Shown in pieces: positions 48,699 to 61,665 of a stretch of 64,000 nt of DNA. A program made the position numbers and the translations under genes. Positions within the stretch are counted from its first letter, which is position 1. Every line of letters starts with the position of its first letter. Under the pieces are notes generated by a model. That model did not search any database, was not told the DNA's origin, and saw only the letters and a program-made list of their open reading frames with translations. Origin of the DNA: Paracidovorax avenae (GTDB taxonomy: Bacteria > Pseudomonadota > Gammaproteobacteria > Burkholderiales > Burkholderiaceae_C); the NCBI RefSeq assembly GCF_040892545.1, contig NZ_CP156079.1, positions 2,949,501-3,013,500 on the forward strand. Direction: 5' to 3'.

Positions 48699-50939
48699 AT
48701 GCGCCCTTCCACCCTGCTCCCCTCCCACCGTTTCCGCGCGGCACGCCGGCAGCACGGGCGCGCCCTGAACTGGCTCCTGGGCCTGCTGGGCGCCCTGGTC
48801 GCCCTGGCGCTGATCGCCCTCGTGGTCCTGCTCACCTTCGACTGGAACCGGGCCCGCCCCTGGATCAACGAGCGCGTGAGTGTGGCGACCGGGCGGCATT
48901 TCGCGATCGAGGGCGACCTCACGGCCCGCTGGCACTGGCCCCAGCCGGTGGACATGGAAACCGGCTGGCGGCGCTGGGTGCCCGGCCTGACCGTGCAGGC
49001 GGAACGCATGGTGCTGGGCAACCGCGCGGACTTCGGGCGCTACGGCGCGGTGGGCATGGATGCGGAAAATGCCGACGCCCGGGTGGTGGAACGCCGCGCC
49101 GCCGCGGCGTCTGCGGCATCGGCCCCGGCGTCGGCAGCCAGCGCTGCGGCGGCCGCTCCCGCCCCGGAATCCGGCTCCCGGCCTCCATCCATGGCCACGG
49201 TGGGCCGTGCCACCGCATCCCTGAAACTGCTGCCCCTGCTGGTGCGGCACGTGTCCATCGGCACCCTGTCCATCCAGGCGCCCGACGTGGCGCTCGCGCG
49301 GCGTGCCGACGGCAGCAACAACTGGACCTTCGACCGCCCCGCTCCCGACGGCAGCGCCAGCCCCAACCCCTGGACGGTGAACGTGGCCCGGCTGGTGGTC
49401 AACGATGGCCGGCTGGCGCTGGCGGATGCCCAGAAGGACCTGGCCTTCGTCGCGCACCTGGCGACCCAAAGCCGGCCCGGCCCCTACGGCGTGCGCTTCG
49501 ATGTGCGCGGGCGCTACGCCAAGGCCCGCATCGAAGGCAGCGGCCAGGCGGGCAACGCGCTGTCGCTGCGGCAGCAGGACGTGCAATACCCCCTGCAGTT
49601 CAAGGCACGCGCCGGCACGGTGCGGGCCGAGGTGGAAGGCACGCTGGCCAATCCGCTGGCGCTCGCCGGCATGGACCTGCAGGTGCTGCTGCAGGCCGAG
49701 AGCATGGCCGACCTGTACCCGCTCACCGGCATCGTGCTGCCGAACACGCCGCCCTTCCGTACCAAGGGCCACCTGGTCGGCAGCCTGGAGCCGGGCCGCG
49801 CGGTGTGGGATTACCGGGACTTCACCGGCACGGTGGGCCAGAGCGACCTGCGCGGCCAGCTCACCTACACCTCCGGCCAGCCGCGCCCGCGCCTCACGGG
49901 CGAGATGGCTTCGCGGCAACTGCGCCTGGCCGACCTGGGACCGGTGGTCGGCGCGCCGTCCGGCGAGCGTCCGCAGGAGAAAGGCACGTCCAAACGCGCG
50001 GGCAAGGTGTTGCCCGACGCTGCCTTCGCCACCGACCGGTGGAACGCGATGGACCTGGACCTGAAGTTCAAGGGCGAGCGCATCGTGCGCGACGAAAGCC
50101 TGCCCGTCGAGAACCTGGACGTGCATGCCCGCATGGACAACGCGCAGCTCACGCTCTCGCCCCTGCGCTTCGGCGTGGCACAGGGCAAGATCGATTCCAA
50201 CGTGGTGCTCGACGGCCGCGACGGACCGCTCAAGGCCCAGTTGCGCGGCAGCGTGGACGGGCTCCGCCTGTCGGCCCTCTTCCCCAAGGTCGATCTGATG
50301 GAAAAGAGCTTCGGCCGGCTCGACGGCGCCATGGCGGTGAACGGCACGGGCAATTCGATCGCGAAGATGCTGGGCACCAGCAACGGCGAGGCGCGCGTCT
50401 ATATCCGTGACGGCCGGTTCAGCAAGCAGATGCTCGACCTGGCGGCGCTCAACGTGGGCAGCGTCGTGGTGGCCAAGCTCTTCGGCGAGAACAAGGAAGT
50501 GCAGCTGCGCTGCGCCGTGGCGGATTTCGGCATCAAGGACGGTATCGCCCAGACCCGCTCGGTCAAGCTCAACACCGAAGAGGCCGTGGTCGAGGCCATG
50601 GGCACGATCGACCTGGGCCGCGAGTACATGGACCTCTACATCAAGCCCGAATCACTCAAGTGGAAATTCTTCTCGCTGCGCACGCCCCTCTACGTGCGCG
50701 GGAATTTCGCGGACCCGAAGGTCGGCATCGAAGCCGGCCCGCTGCTGCTGCGCGCGGGCGCCGCCGTCGCGGCCGCGGCCGTGGCCCCGGTGGCGCTGGC
50801 GCTGGTGCCGGTCACGGTGCCCGCCGCGGAGGACGACGAGAACTGCGCCACCCTGCTGGCCCATGCCGACCGCAACGTGCAGGCGGGCAAGGCCGGGGCA
50901 GCGCCCAAGCCCGCGGCTTCGGCCCCTGCCCGGCGCTGA
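48699..50939 (+). CDS. AsmA-family protein
   Basis: A 746-residue protein anchored by one N-terminal helix (WLLGLLGALVALALIALVVLL). The AsmA pattern follows: FDWNRARPWINERVSVATGRHFAIEGDL, an Ala-rich linker at about 130-155, repeated beta-strand segments and the C-terminal AsmA_2 domain with NVGSVVVAKLFGE and RCAVADFGIKDGIAQTRS. AsmA-like proteins are beta-groove bridge proteins for phospholipid transport to the outer membrane. It is a single gene between rluA-type and dnaE2, on the opposite strand to both. Confidence 0.85.
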   Translation: MRPSTLLPSHRFRAARRQHGRALNWLLGLLGALVALALIALVVLLTFDWNRARPWINERVSVATGRHFAIEGDLTARWHWPQPVDMETGWRRWVPGLTVQAERMVLGNRADFGRYGAVGMDAENADARVVERRAAAASAASAPASAASAAAAAPAPESGSRPPSMATVGRATASLKLLPLLVRHVSIGTLSIQAPDVALARRADGSNNWTFDRPAPDGSASPNPWTVNVARLVVNDGRLALADAQKDLAFVAHLATQSRPGPYGVRFDVRGRYAKARIEGSGQAGNALSLRQQDVQYPLQFKARAGTVRAEVEGTLANPLALAGMDLQVLLQAESMADLYPLTGIVLPNTPPFRTKGHLVGSLEPGRAVWDYRDFTGTVGQSDLRGQLTYTSGQPRPRLTGEMASRQLRLADLGPVVGAPSGERPQEKGTSKRAGKVLPDAAFATDRWNAMDLDLKFKGERIVRDESLPVENLDVHARMDNAQLTLSPLRFGVAQGKIDSNVVLDGRDGPLKAQLRGSVDGLRLSALFPKVDLMEKSFGRLDGAMAVNGTGNSIAKMLGTSNGEARVYIRDGRFSKQMLDLAALNVGSVVVAKLFGENKEVQLRCAVADFGIKDGIAQTRSVKLNTEEAVVEAMGTIDLGREYMDLYIKPESLKWKFFSLRTPLYVRGNFADPKVGIEAGPLLLRAGAAVAAAAVAPVALALVPVTVPAAEDDENCATLLAHADRNVQAGKAGAAPKPAASAPARR

Positions 50940-50940
50940 T

Positions 50941-54167
<3,227 letters not shown>

Positions 54168-54171
<4 letters not shown>

Positions 54172-55601
54172 GCATACACCCCGTGCCAGAACCATTGAAG
54201 GTGCCCGCTCGAGGCGCCCCCCCGCCATTGCCGGTAGATCCACACCGTGCCCACGGCGGCGTTCGACGCCACGAAATAATCCCGCCGCTCCGTGCAGCCG
54301 TCCCACCAGCCGCCTTCGAACCGGTGGGGACCGGCCAGCAGGCGCAGAGGCCCCTGCAGGCAGGGGCGGTCGCCCTGCAGGGCCAGGGGCCGGGGTGGAT
54401 GCACCAGCCAGCCCGGCCAGAAGGCGGCATCGGCGGATGTGCCCGCGGCCTCGGCCGGCGCTGCGGCCGGGACAGCGCCCTGGCGGCGATCCGCCGGCGG
54501 GCCCTGCGGGCGCCGCGGCAGGTTCTGCGCGGCGGCCTCCCACCGCTGCATGCGCTCGGGCCGGTGATCGGCCTGCAGCACGGGCACGCGCACCTGCCCG
54601 GCCCCCCAGCGGGCGGACATCCGCTCCACCCACTGGTGCCAGCCCTCGCCCTCCCCGCCTTCTTCGGGGCCCGGCGGCAGCAGGCTCTCGCTGGCCTGCG
54701 GCAAGGCCGCCGTATCGGCCGCGCGCAGCACGAGGCGATTCACCGGCGCCGCCAGGGGCCGGCGCGACAGGTGTTCGGCCAGCAGGCGGCGCAGGTGGGC
54801 GAGGTCCTGCGTCGCCTCGGCCGTGCGCACCGCCAGATGGTCGCCCGGCGGAAGATCCTTTCCGTCGAGCCGGCGCAGGTCGTGGCGCCACGACAGCTCC
54901 AGTGCGAGCACGCCCCGGTGGCGCGCCTGCAGCCAGTCGCGCAGGGCCCCCAGCAGGCGGTTCGCGGTCCACAGCAGCTGTTCGGCCGATGTGGCCGGCG
55001 CGGGCAGCTCGGCCGGGAGCTCGAAGTGCTCGGGCAGTTCCAGCCATGGCAGGGCATGGGGTACGTCGCCCCAGGCCTGGTCCAGCGCCCGCAGCGGCTC
55101 GGCGCCGAACCGCCGGGCCGCGCCGTCGCGCGGCAGTGCGCGCACGGCGCCCCACGTGCGGCAGCCCATGCGCTCCAGGCTGGCGGCATGCGGCCGCAGG
55201 GCGGTGAGCGTGACGAGCGGCAGGCCGTGCGGCAGCCGGCGGGGCAGTGGCCGGCCCTCCGACTGCAGCCGCAGCAGGGCCAGGGCCTGCAGGGCCGTGG
55301 GGGCCTGGGCCATGGGCGCATGCTCATCCACCCAAGGGGGTTCTTCGCCAGGGTCCGGGCCGCCGCCGGCCGATGCACCGCGCGGAGTCGATGGAGGAAA
55401 GGCCCCCTGTCCCTGCCTCAGCAGGGCCAGCAGGTGGGCACGGCCGCCCCAGAGCCGCTCGGTGCAGGACACCTCCAGCAGCACGGCTTCGTCCAGCAGC
55501 GCCACGCGCGGCGTGAAGCGCAGTGCCCACCAGCCGGCTGCCGCCGCGGGCATGCCCGGTGGCAGTTCAGCCTGCAGGGACGGCAGTGCGATCCAGTGCA
55601 T
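54168..55601 (-). CDS. imuB: Y-family-like DNA repair protein ImuB
   Basis: A 477-residue protein, MHWIALPSLQAELPPGM at the N-terminus. It has the Y-family fold but without the catalytic acid residues that active Y polymerases show, as is usual for ImuB. Segments: LPLVTLTALRPHAASLERMGCRTWG (helix-hairpin-helix-like), ALDQAWGDVPHALPW, a little-finger part and WRGGASSGHLQWFWHG at the C-terminus. It is the clamp-binding partner of DnaE2. Start 55601 overlaps the end of imuA by 35 bp. Confidence 0.9.
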
Positions 55602-56427
55602 GGCCGGCCTCCGGTCGCTCGCCCCGTGCCCGCAGGCGCGATGGTGCGGTGCGCGCCGCCATTCCTTCCCGCCAGGCGGCCAGGTGCCGCTGCTTCGCGC
55701 CGCTCGTGGCTGCCAGGGCCATGGCCAGGGCGGGGCCATGCGCGGGCACGGCCACCGGCGACAGCAGCGGCGCGCCGCGGCGCTTGAGCACGTGCACCTG
55801 CAAGGCGCACTCGCCCTCCCCCGGCCGTACCCACAGCCGCAGCGGAGCGGGCGATGCCTGCAGCCTCCGGGACTCGGGACGGAAGACCCACAGCAGCGGG
55901 CCGCGCTGCGCCGCCGCCAGCTGCAGGCGCCTCAGCATGTCGGCGTGGGCGGCCGGCAGCCAGGCCAGCACGGCCAGCACGTCCCGGCAGCGCAGCGCCT
56001 GCTCGCAGGCCCAGGCGGCCGCGGCATCACGGCCATCTGCGGGCGGTGCCACCCAGCACAGGCGCCCCGCCCGCAGGCCCGCCGCATGCAGCACGGGCAC
56101 GAAAGGCTCGAACGGCGGGGCCACCAGCACCACCTGACCGGGGCGCACCGCCGCACCGGCCAGCGCCGGCAGCAGCAGGGGCCATTCGGGCCGGCCCTGC
56201 CCCGCCAGCAGCACCTCCGACATCGCGCCCCGCGGCCAGCCGCCCCCGGGCAGCTGCGCATCCAGCGCGGGATGGCCCGAAGGCTGCACCTGGGCTCCTG
56301 CAGCCCCATCGACCGGGCGCAGCGAGTCGCCCCGCCACACGCCCGGCACATCCACCCACGCCTCTCCCGCCCCAGGGCGGGAGAGGACCGGAGAAACCGG
56401 CGGGGAGAGTGGGACGGATGCGGCCAT
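55567..56427 (-). CDS. imuA: SOS cassette protein ImuA
   Basis: A 286-residue RecA/SulA-related protein: VQPSGHPALDAQLPGGGWPRGAMSEVLL, LLLPALAGAAVRPGQVVLVAPPFEPF and the C-terminal QVHVLKRRGAPLLSPV. It is first in imuA-imuB-dnaE2. The start at 56427 lies 17 bp from a LexA box. Upstream codons to 56466 would run through the box and have no better ribosome site. ImuA interacts with RecA in Myxococcus and related systems. Confidence 0.85.
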   Translation of the reverse strand: MAASVPLSPPVSPVLSRPGAGEAWVDVPGVWRGDSLRPVDGAAGAQVQPSGHPALDAQLPGGGWPRGAMSEVLLAGQGRPEWPLLLPALAGAAVRPGQVVLVAPPFEPFVPVLHAAGLRAGRLCWVAPPADGRDAAAAWACEQALRCRDVLAVLAWLPAAHADMLRRLQLAAAQRGPLLWVFRPESRRLQASPAPLRLWVRPGEGECALQVHVLKRRGAPLLSPVAVPAHGPALAMALAATSGAKQRHLAAWREGMAARTAPSRLRARGERPEAGHALDRTAVPAG

Positions 56428-56443
56428 GGCGTCTTGTCGAATA

Positions 56444-56459
56444 CTGTTCAAATATACAG
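56444..56459 (-). promoter_or_regulatory. LexA (SOS) box of the imuA operon
   Basis: CTGT-TCAAATAT-ACAG, a perfect match to the proteobacterial LexA consensus CTGT-N8-ACAG, 17 bp upstream of the imuA start. It predicts damage-induced expression of imuA-imuB-dnaE2. Confidence 0.9.
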
Positions 56460-56564
56460 CATTCATTCCGAAGCGCCAACAGGGCAACCACCCTTTCCGT
56501 GCCACAGCATGGCAGGCCGCGCGGGCCGCCGCTGCCTGGGCACGTCTTCAGGACCGGGCCGTTG

Positions 56565-57968
56565 TCAGGCGGTGGAAAGCAGCAGCGCGCAGTGCGCGCA
56601 CCACTCCGCGACCGCCGCGTCCGCCGGGTCGGCAGGGGCCTGCACGCTCAGCTCCGGCCAGCGCCGCTGCGTGGCATGCACGATGCTGCCCAGCTGCCAG
56701 AGCGCCTCGCCCCGCACCAGGGCCAGTTCCGCCAGTCCCTGGGGATCGCCCTGCAGGTGTTCCCGGATCTCGCCTTCCTGGTCCGGATGGCCGCCGGCTT
56801 CCACCAGCGATTGCTGCAGCGCCTGCAGGCGCTGATCGACGAAAGCCGCGGGATGCCGGCTGCCACGGTCCAGCACGGAGGGCGGCAGTTGCGGGCGCAA
56901 CCGGGCCCAGCGGTCGAATGCACCGCCCAGCGTGTCCAGCATCCGGCCAGCCTCTTCCGGAGGCGGAGACAGGGCCACCGCGGAACCGCCGCCATCGGCG
57001 AGCAGCGGCAGCAGCAGCGCGGACAGCTCGGGGGGAAATTTCCGGTGGTTGAGCCGCAGGCTCAGCGACAGGCGCTGGGCCGCGAGCGCGCTGTATTTCT
57101 CGAAGAAGGCGGCGGCCACTTCCGACAGCATCAGGATCCGCCCCATCGGCGAGATGTCCGGCCCGCGCAGGCCGCGCGGATAACCCGTTCCGTCCATGCG
57201 TTCGTGGTGCTCCAGGACGGCCGCCTCCACCGACGCCGGATAGGCCCCCTGGGCGCGCAGCAGCAGCATGGCGGTGATCGGATGGGCCACGAGGTGCTTG
57301 CGGTCCGGGCCGGAAACCTTGTGGTCGGGGTCGTTCCACATCGGGTCCATGTGCATCACCCCGATGTCGTGCAGCAGGGCGGCCTCCGCCAGCAGGGCCG
57401 TTTCGCGTGCGGCCCATCCGCTGCCCAGGGCGAGGTGGACCGCCAGCACCATCATGCGCACGCTGTGCGCGAACAGCTCCGGCCGCTGCTCGCGCATCAC
57501 CGTGAGCTTGAAGGCCATGGGCCCGGGCAGCATCATGCCGCGCAGCGGCGCGAGCAGGGGCTCCGGCCCGCCATGCGCCCGCGACAGCAGTTCCACCAGA
57601 CCGCAGCCTCCATCGGAGCCGCGCCCGCACTGCTGCAGTGCCGCAGCCTCGATGGCGGCCGCGTCCACGGTGCGCTCGGTGCCCAGCAGGCCGTCGATCG
57701 GATCGCGCAGCGTGTGGCGCACCAGGCGGTCGTACAGGCGGCTGTCGATGCGCACGCCCTTTTCCACGAGCTTGATGCCGCTGTCGGTGTAGATCGCATC
57801 CCGGGTGACCACGGGGCAGCGCTCGGCCATGTCGGTCACGCTGCGCAGATAGTGGGTGCCGTCCCGGGCCAGTTCCTGCGCGGCGGCCAGGGCCTGCTGC
57901 GCGGCGGCAGCCGACATCGCGGCGGGCGCGCCGGGACCGCGTCGGTCGTGATCGTTGTCGTTGTTCAT
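56565..57968 (-). CDS. HD-GYP domain protein, probable c-di-GMP phosphodiesterase
   Basis: A 467-residue cytoplasmic protein with a helical N-terminal region. The HD-GYP domain has LLHDIGVMHMDP (HD, about residue 206), AHPITAMLLLRAQG, LEHHERMDGTGYPRGLRGPDIS (HHERxxGxGYP) and a typical final ILMLSEVAAAFF. HD-GYP proteins hydrolyse c-di-GMP to GMP. No sensor domain (PAS, REC) is evident. Start 57968 chosen by an AGGCGG site; an ATG at 57992 is possible. It may act on the same second messenger that NfrB senses, though the genes are 15 kb apart. Confidence 0.85.
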   Translation of the reverse strand: MNNDNDHDRRGPGAPAAMSAAAAQQALAAAQELARDGTHYLRSVTDMAERCPVVTRDAIYTDSGIKLVEKGVRIDSRLYDRLVRHTLRDPIDGLLGTERTVDAAAIEAAALQQCGRGSDGGCGLVELLSRAHGGPEPLLAPLRGMMLPGPMAFKLTVMREQRPELFAHSVRMMVLAVHLALGSGWAARETALLAEAALLHDIGVMHMDPMWNDPDHKVSGPDRKHLVAHPITAMLLLRAQGAYPASVEAAVLEHHERMDGTGYPRGLRGPDISPMGRILMLSEVAAAFFEKYSALAAQRLSLSLRLNHRKFPPELSALLLPLLADGGGSAVALSPPPEEAGRMLDTLGGAFDRWARLRPQLPPSVLDRGSRHPAAFVDQRLQALQQSLVEAGGHPDQEGEIREHLQGDPQGLAELALVRGEALWQLGSIVHATQRRWPELSVQAPADPADAAVAEWCAHCALLLSTA

Positions 57969-58010
57969 GCCCGCCTGAATATACGGTGCCATGGCGGTCC
58001 CCCGGGCGCA

Positions 58011-58045
58011 AAAAAAGCCTGCGGGCGCACAGCCGGCAGGCTTTT
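58011..58045 (-). terminator. Terminator after ppa
   Basis: Stem AGCCTGC/GCAGGCT with a 13-nt loop. On the minus strand it ends in a run of seven T; on the plus strand it is followed by TTTT. It ends transcription of ppa and may work in both directions. The 58046-58102 part has no gene. Confidence 0.85.
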
Positions 58046-58102
58046 CCCGGGGTGCCGGCCGGGTGCCGGCAAGGGGGCGGAGTCATCCTCCGCCCCGGTG
58101 CA

Positions 58103-58639
58103 TCAGCCCTGGGCCTTCTGGTAGCTGGCGACGCCGTCGGTGATTTCCTTGTGGGCGGCATCGACGCCTTCCCAGCCGAGCACCTTCACCCACTTGCCCT
58201 CTTCCAGGTCCTTGTAGTGCTCGAAGAAGTGGCTGATGGCCTTCAGGCGGACGGGGTTCACGTCGTCCACGGTCTTCCAGCCCTCGTACATCTTGAGGAT
58301 CTTGGTGGTGGGGACGGCCAGCACCTTGCCGTCCACGCCGGCCTCGTCTTCCATCTTCAGGATGCCCAGCGCGCGGCAGGGCACGACCACGCCGGGATGC
58401 AGCGGGTACGGCGTGATCACCAGCACGTCCACCGGATCGCCGTCGCCAGACAGGGTCTGGGGCACGTAGCCGTAGTTGCAGGGGTAGTACATGGCCGTGG
58501 TCAGGAAGCGGTCCACGAAGACCGCGCCGGATTCCTTGTCCACTTCGTACTTGATCGGATCGGATTCCGCGGGAATCTCGATGACCACGTTGAAGGTTTC
58601 GGGAAGCTTCTTGCCAGGGGTGACGTTGTTGAGGGACAT
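58103..58639 (-). CDS. ppa: Inorganic pyrophosphatase
   Basis: A 178-residue family I pyrophosphatase. Motifs: [58 protein letters not shown] (Asp cluster) and [13 protein letters not shown]. It is a housekeeping enzyme that drives biosynthetic reactions. The terminator at 58011-58045 follows. The 285-bp stretch 58640-58924 upstream has only promoters and no gene. Confidence 0.97.
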   Translation of the reverse strand: MSLNNVTPGKKLPETFNVVIEIPAESDPIKYEVDKESGAVFVDRFLTTAMYYPCNYGYVPQTLSGDGDPVDVLVITPYPLHPGVVVPCRALGILKMEDEAGVDGKVLAVPTTKILKMYEGWKTVDDVNPVRLKAISHFFEHYKDLEEGKWVKVLGWEGVDAAHKEITDGVASYQKAQG

Positions 58640-58924
58640 GGTTGGGATGGTGGTGGGAATGCGATGGATACGCTGCCGACTTGACGGCCGCGCAGGGCGG
58701 CCGCAGGTGGCGCATTCTAGGGCGAGTCACCCGATGCTCCCGCGGCGGCCGGCCGCGGCCTGCCTGCCACGGCCCCAAGCCGGGATGCGTGAAACGGGCG
58801 GTTTCAATGCCCTGCGGAAACCCGCTTATGCTGGCACGGCCTCCGAGATAATCCCCATGGCCATGGAATTTCGGCCCGGGAGGCGCTGTATAAAAAATTA
58901 TTTCTGCGTCAAAAGATTATTTTC

Positions 58925-59815
58925 ATGCTTGATTCGACCTTGAAACTCGCGGATCCGGAGGACGTTCCCGGCGCGCTGAAATCGGCGGGTGCGGAAATCA
59001 TCCGTTCCGTCGCCCTTCCCTCGGGCATCGTGCTGTCCGAGTGGAGCTGCCACAACACCCTGACCGACTACAAGAGCGCTTCCGAGAACGTCCTCAGCAT
59101 TTACCTCTCCGGCGGGGAAAACTGCAGCCAGATGCGCCAGCAGCAGATCGTGCGCAGCGGTTTCGAAAATGCCACCTGCCTTTTTCCCAAAGGCGGTGGT
59201 GAATCGCGGTGGCGGATCACGGGGCGGCTCAATTTCCTGCATATCTATTTCGATCCGGAAAAATTCGGCCCCGCGATGCAGCAGTCGCTGCGGCAGCCCC
59301 CCGAGGCCTGCCAGTTCCGCGAGGTCTTCCAGGAGGCCTCGCCCGTGATCGGCTCGGCGGCCCGCAGCATCGCGCTCACCGACTGGAACGACACCGGGCT
59401 GTCCACGGGCATCGAAGGGCTCACGAGCTGGATCATCCTCCACGCCATCCGCGACTATGCCGTGCCCGGCCTGGAGAAGACGGAGACCCGCGGCAGGTTC
59501 TCGGCGCGACATGCCCGCCTGCTGCGGGATTACCTGGACGCCCACCTCGGCGCATCGGTGCAGCTCGACGACCTGGCCGGGCTGGTCAACCTGAGCCGCT
59601 ACCACTTCCTGCGCAAGTTCAAGAGCACCTTCGGTCAATCGCCGCACGCCTTCCTCACCGAACTGCGCATGGCGCGCGCCCATGACATGCTGCAGCACAC
59701 CACGCAGAAGATCGCGGCGGTGGCCTTCGAGTGCGGCTACAGCCAGCAAAGCCATTTCACCGCGGCCTTCCGGCGTTGCTATGGCTACCCACCCAGCGCG
59801 GTCCGGCGGCGTTGA
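58925..59815 (+). CDS. AraC-family transcriptional regulator
   Basis: A 296-residue protein with a C-terminal double helix-turn-helix: VQLDDLAGLVNLSRYHFLRKFKSTFG and QKIAAVAFECGYSQQSHFTAAFRRCYG. The N-terminal 190 residues are a cupin-like sensor (YLSGGENCSQMRQQQIVRSGF). The promoter region is AT-rich (TATAAAAAATTATTTC). It converges on the DTD2/formyltransferase/lyase operon, ending 6 bp from it. It probably controls that operon or neighbours; ligand unknown. Confidence 0.9.
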   Translation: MLDSTLKLADPEDVPGALKSAGAEIIRSVALPSGIVLSEWSCHNTLTDYKSASENVLSIYLSGGENCSQMRQQQIVRSGFENATCLFPKGGGESRWRITGRLNFLHIYFDPEKFGPAMQQSLRQPPEACQFREVFQEASPVIGSAARSIALTDWNDTGLSTGIEGLTSWIILHAIRDYAVPGLEKTETRGRFSARHARLLRDYLDAHLGASVQLDDLAGLVNLSRYHFLRKFKSTFGQSPHAFLTELRMARAHDMLQHTTQKIAAVAFECGYSQQSHFTAAFRRCYGYPPSAVRRR

Positions 59816-59821
59816 CACGCC

Positions 59822-60787
59822 CTATGCCGCCGTCCGGGCAGCCCGGATCGCCTCGGCGACGCCCGGGGCCCTGAGCTTGCGGTGCGACAGGGCCGGCACG
59901 CCGAGTTCGGAGGCGAGTGCGCGCACCTGCGCCTTGAAGCCGGCCTTGAGGTTGTCGTGGAAGACGACCGCATCGACCCCTCCCGCGATCGAGCGGGCGC
60001 AGGCCAGCATGTCCGGCAGGCGGCCGTCCGCGTCGTAGCCATGCGCCACCAGCCAGTGGTTGGGCAGCACGTGGGACAGGGCCAGGCCTTCGGCGGCCCC
60101 GAGTTCGCGCAGCGGCTGGGTGAATCCCGGCTCGAAATGCACGCCCCCGACGCACAGCAGCGACACCGCGGCCTCCTCCCATCCGGATGCGCAGAGCGCC
60201 ACCAGGGCCCGCGCGAGCACCTCGGCCGCGGCAGGATCGGACCATGCCTCGGGGGTGCTGCCGATCTCCAGGTCGATGACCGAGGGCCTCAGTTCCGAAA
60301 GCAGCCTGCCCGGCTGGCCCCGGTAGAGCGGCCCGGACCAGTGCGTGGCCTCCATCCAGGTGGCATAGGCGTCCAGCCCGGCGCGCTGCCGCTCCGCCTC
60401 CACGCACAGGAACAGGGCCCGCGTGAGGGCGGGATCGACCGGGCTGAAGCACCCGCTGTCCATGTCCCCGGTCGTCTGCACGGTGAAGATGCGGTCGGGC
60501 GCGTTCCGTCCCTCGTGCCAGTTGACGACGACTACCGCGTCCGCGTCGCCGAACCGTTCATTGACGAGGGGCGCGTACCGCAGGTAGTCGTGGCTCAGCA
60601 CATCTTCGAGCTGCAGCAGGTGGCATCGCGTCTCGCCGATGACCGCGGACAGCACGGGATGCCCATCGACGTGCCCCGCCCCGGCGTCCTGCCAGGGAAT
60701 GCCGGACGACAGCAGGCGGCCGAGGACGTGCGAAGCGACAGGATCCTTGAGGGGATCGGTACAGAAGGCCAGTACGAGGTGTCTCAT
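59822..60787 (-). CDS. DTD2-type D-aminoacyl-tRNA deacylase-like protein
   Basis: A 321-residue protein resembling the GEK1/DTD2 family (PF04414), known mainly from archaea and plants. Segments: ADAVVVVNWHEGRNAPDRIF, TTGDMDSGCFSPVDPAL, MEATHWSGPLYRGQPG, DLEIGSTPEAWSDPAA, VGGVHFEPGFTQPL and HVLPNHWLVAHG, in the family order. These enzymes remove D-amino acids, or aldehyde-modified ones, from tRNA. Start 60787 has a GGGAGG site; an ATG at 60850 that overlaps the upstream gene would add 21 residues. Here it lies last in an unusual operon. A self-protection or product-hydrolysis role is possible. Confidence 0.7.
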   Translation of the reverse strand: MRHLVLAFCTDPLKDPVASHVLGRLLSSGIPWQDAGAGHVDGHPVLSAVIGETRCHLLQLEDVLSHDYLRYAPLVNERFGDADAVVVVNWHEGRNAPDRIFTVQTTGDMDSGCFSPVDPALTRALFLCVEAERQRAGLDAYATWMEATHWSGPLYRGQPGRLLSELRPSVIDLEIGSTPEAWSDPAAAEVLARALVALCASGWEEAAVSLLCVGGVHFEPGFTQPLRELGAAEGLALSHVLPNHWLVAHGYDADGRLPDMLACARSIAGGVDAVVFHDNLKAGFKAQVRALASELGVPALSHRKLRAPGVAEAIRAARTAA

Positions 60788-60846
60788 GCGTTCGCCTCCC
60801 GTGCGGCCGCGGGCCGTGGCAGGGAGAGTTTCCGGAAAGCCTTCCT

Positions 60847-61665
60847 TCATCGGACGGGCTCCTTGCCGGCGCCGCGCGCTACCGGCCGGCGGCGCCATCC
60901 ACGGCCCAGGTGGTGGGCCAGTTCGACGAGCGGTCCGCGGTCCCGCATGCGATAGAGCCGGCCCCTGGGCTCCTGCGGAGCGCTGTCCCAGGTGGACACA
61001 TCGGGCGTGCGGCGCAGGCGGGCGACGAGATGGTCGATGGCCGCCTTCTCCGCCCGCGAGTACAGCGTCTCGGAATTGTCGCCTTCGGCGGGCTGCACAC
61101 AGTGCCGGCTGACGATGTCGCCGGCATCGAGTCCGGCGGAAACCCGGTGGATGGTCGTGCCGAGCCGGTCGTGGCGCCCTTCGTGGAGCGCGAAGAAGAA
61201 GCAGTGGTTGCCCTTGTAGTCCGGCAGGTAGCCGCCGTGGATGTTGAGGATGCGGCCTGCGGGAATGGCAGATAGCACGGCGTCCCCGATCTTCTTCGTG
61301 CCCATGACGATATAGGCGTCCGACACCCCGCCGCGCAGGACCTGCCCCACGAGGGGATCGTTGATCGACGGGGTGTCGTGGAACTCCACATCCGGCTCCT
61401 GGCTGAGCGCGGTCCAGGTGCGCGGCCCCTCCGTGCGGGCGAAATACCGCTTCCGGTAGGCCTCGTAGCCGAACAGCTTGCGGCGCAGGCCGTGGTAGAG
61501 CGTCCAGAGATAGGAGCGGTAGTGGCCGCTTCGGCGCAGCGAGGCGGCCTGGTCGTGTCCGGACTCCACGATGACCCGCAGGCTGCCGAACGCCTTCAGC
61601 AGTTCGGCGGCCAGATAGAGGTGGTGCGGACCATCGGAACAGAGCAATGTGACGCGGGGCATCAT
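60847..61665 (-). CDS. Formyltransferase-family protein
   Basis: A 272-residue protein with the formyltransferase (GART/FMT) core: SDAYIVMGTKKIGDAVLSAIP, RILNIHGGYLPDYKGNHCFFF with Asn141 and His143, and GTTIHRVSAGLDAGDIV with Asp180: the N-H-D triad. It lacks the C-terminal tRNA-binding domain of Met-tRNA formyltransferase. It uses 10-formyl-THF in known relatives, and formylates amino sugars or amines. Start 61665 has AGGAGG and overlaps the previous stop (ATGA). It likely formylates an amine made by the ATP-grasp/lyase enzyme. Confidence 0.8.
   Translation of the reverse strand: MMPRVTLLCSDGPHHLYLAAELLKAFGSLRVIVESGHDQAASLRRSGHYRSYLWTLYHGLRRKLFGYEAYRKRYFARTEGPRTWTALSQEPDVEFHDTPSINDPLVGQVLRGGVSDAYIVMGTKKIGDAVLSAIPAGRILNIHGGYLPDYKGNHCFFFALHEGRHDRLGTTIHRVSAGLDAGDIVSRHCVQPAEGDNSETLYSRAEKAAIDHLVARLRRTPDVSTWDSAPQEPRGRLYRMRDRGPLVELAHHLGRGWRRRPVARGAGKEPVR

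Noticed and set aside
58640..58924. Small RNA or gene between ppa and the AraC gene
   Set aside because: Only an AT-rich promoter and short chance frames are visible; no terminator or conserved structure.
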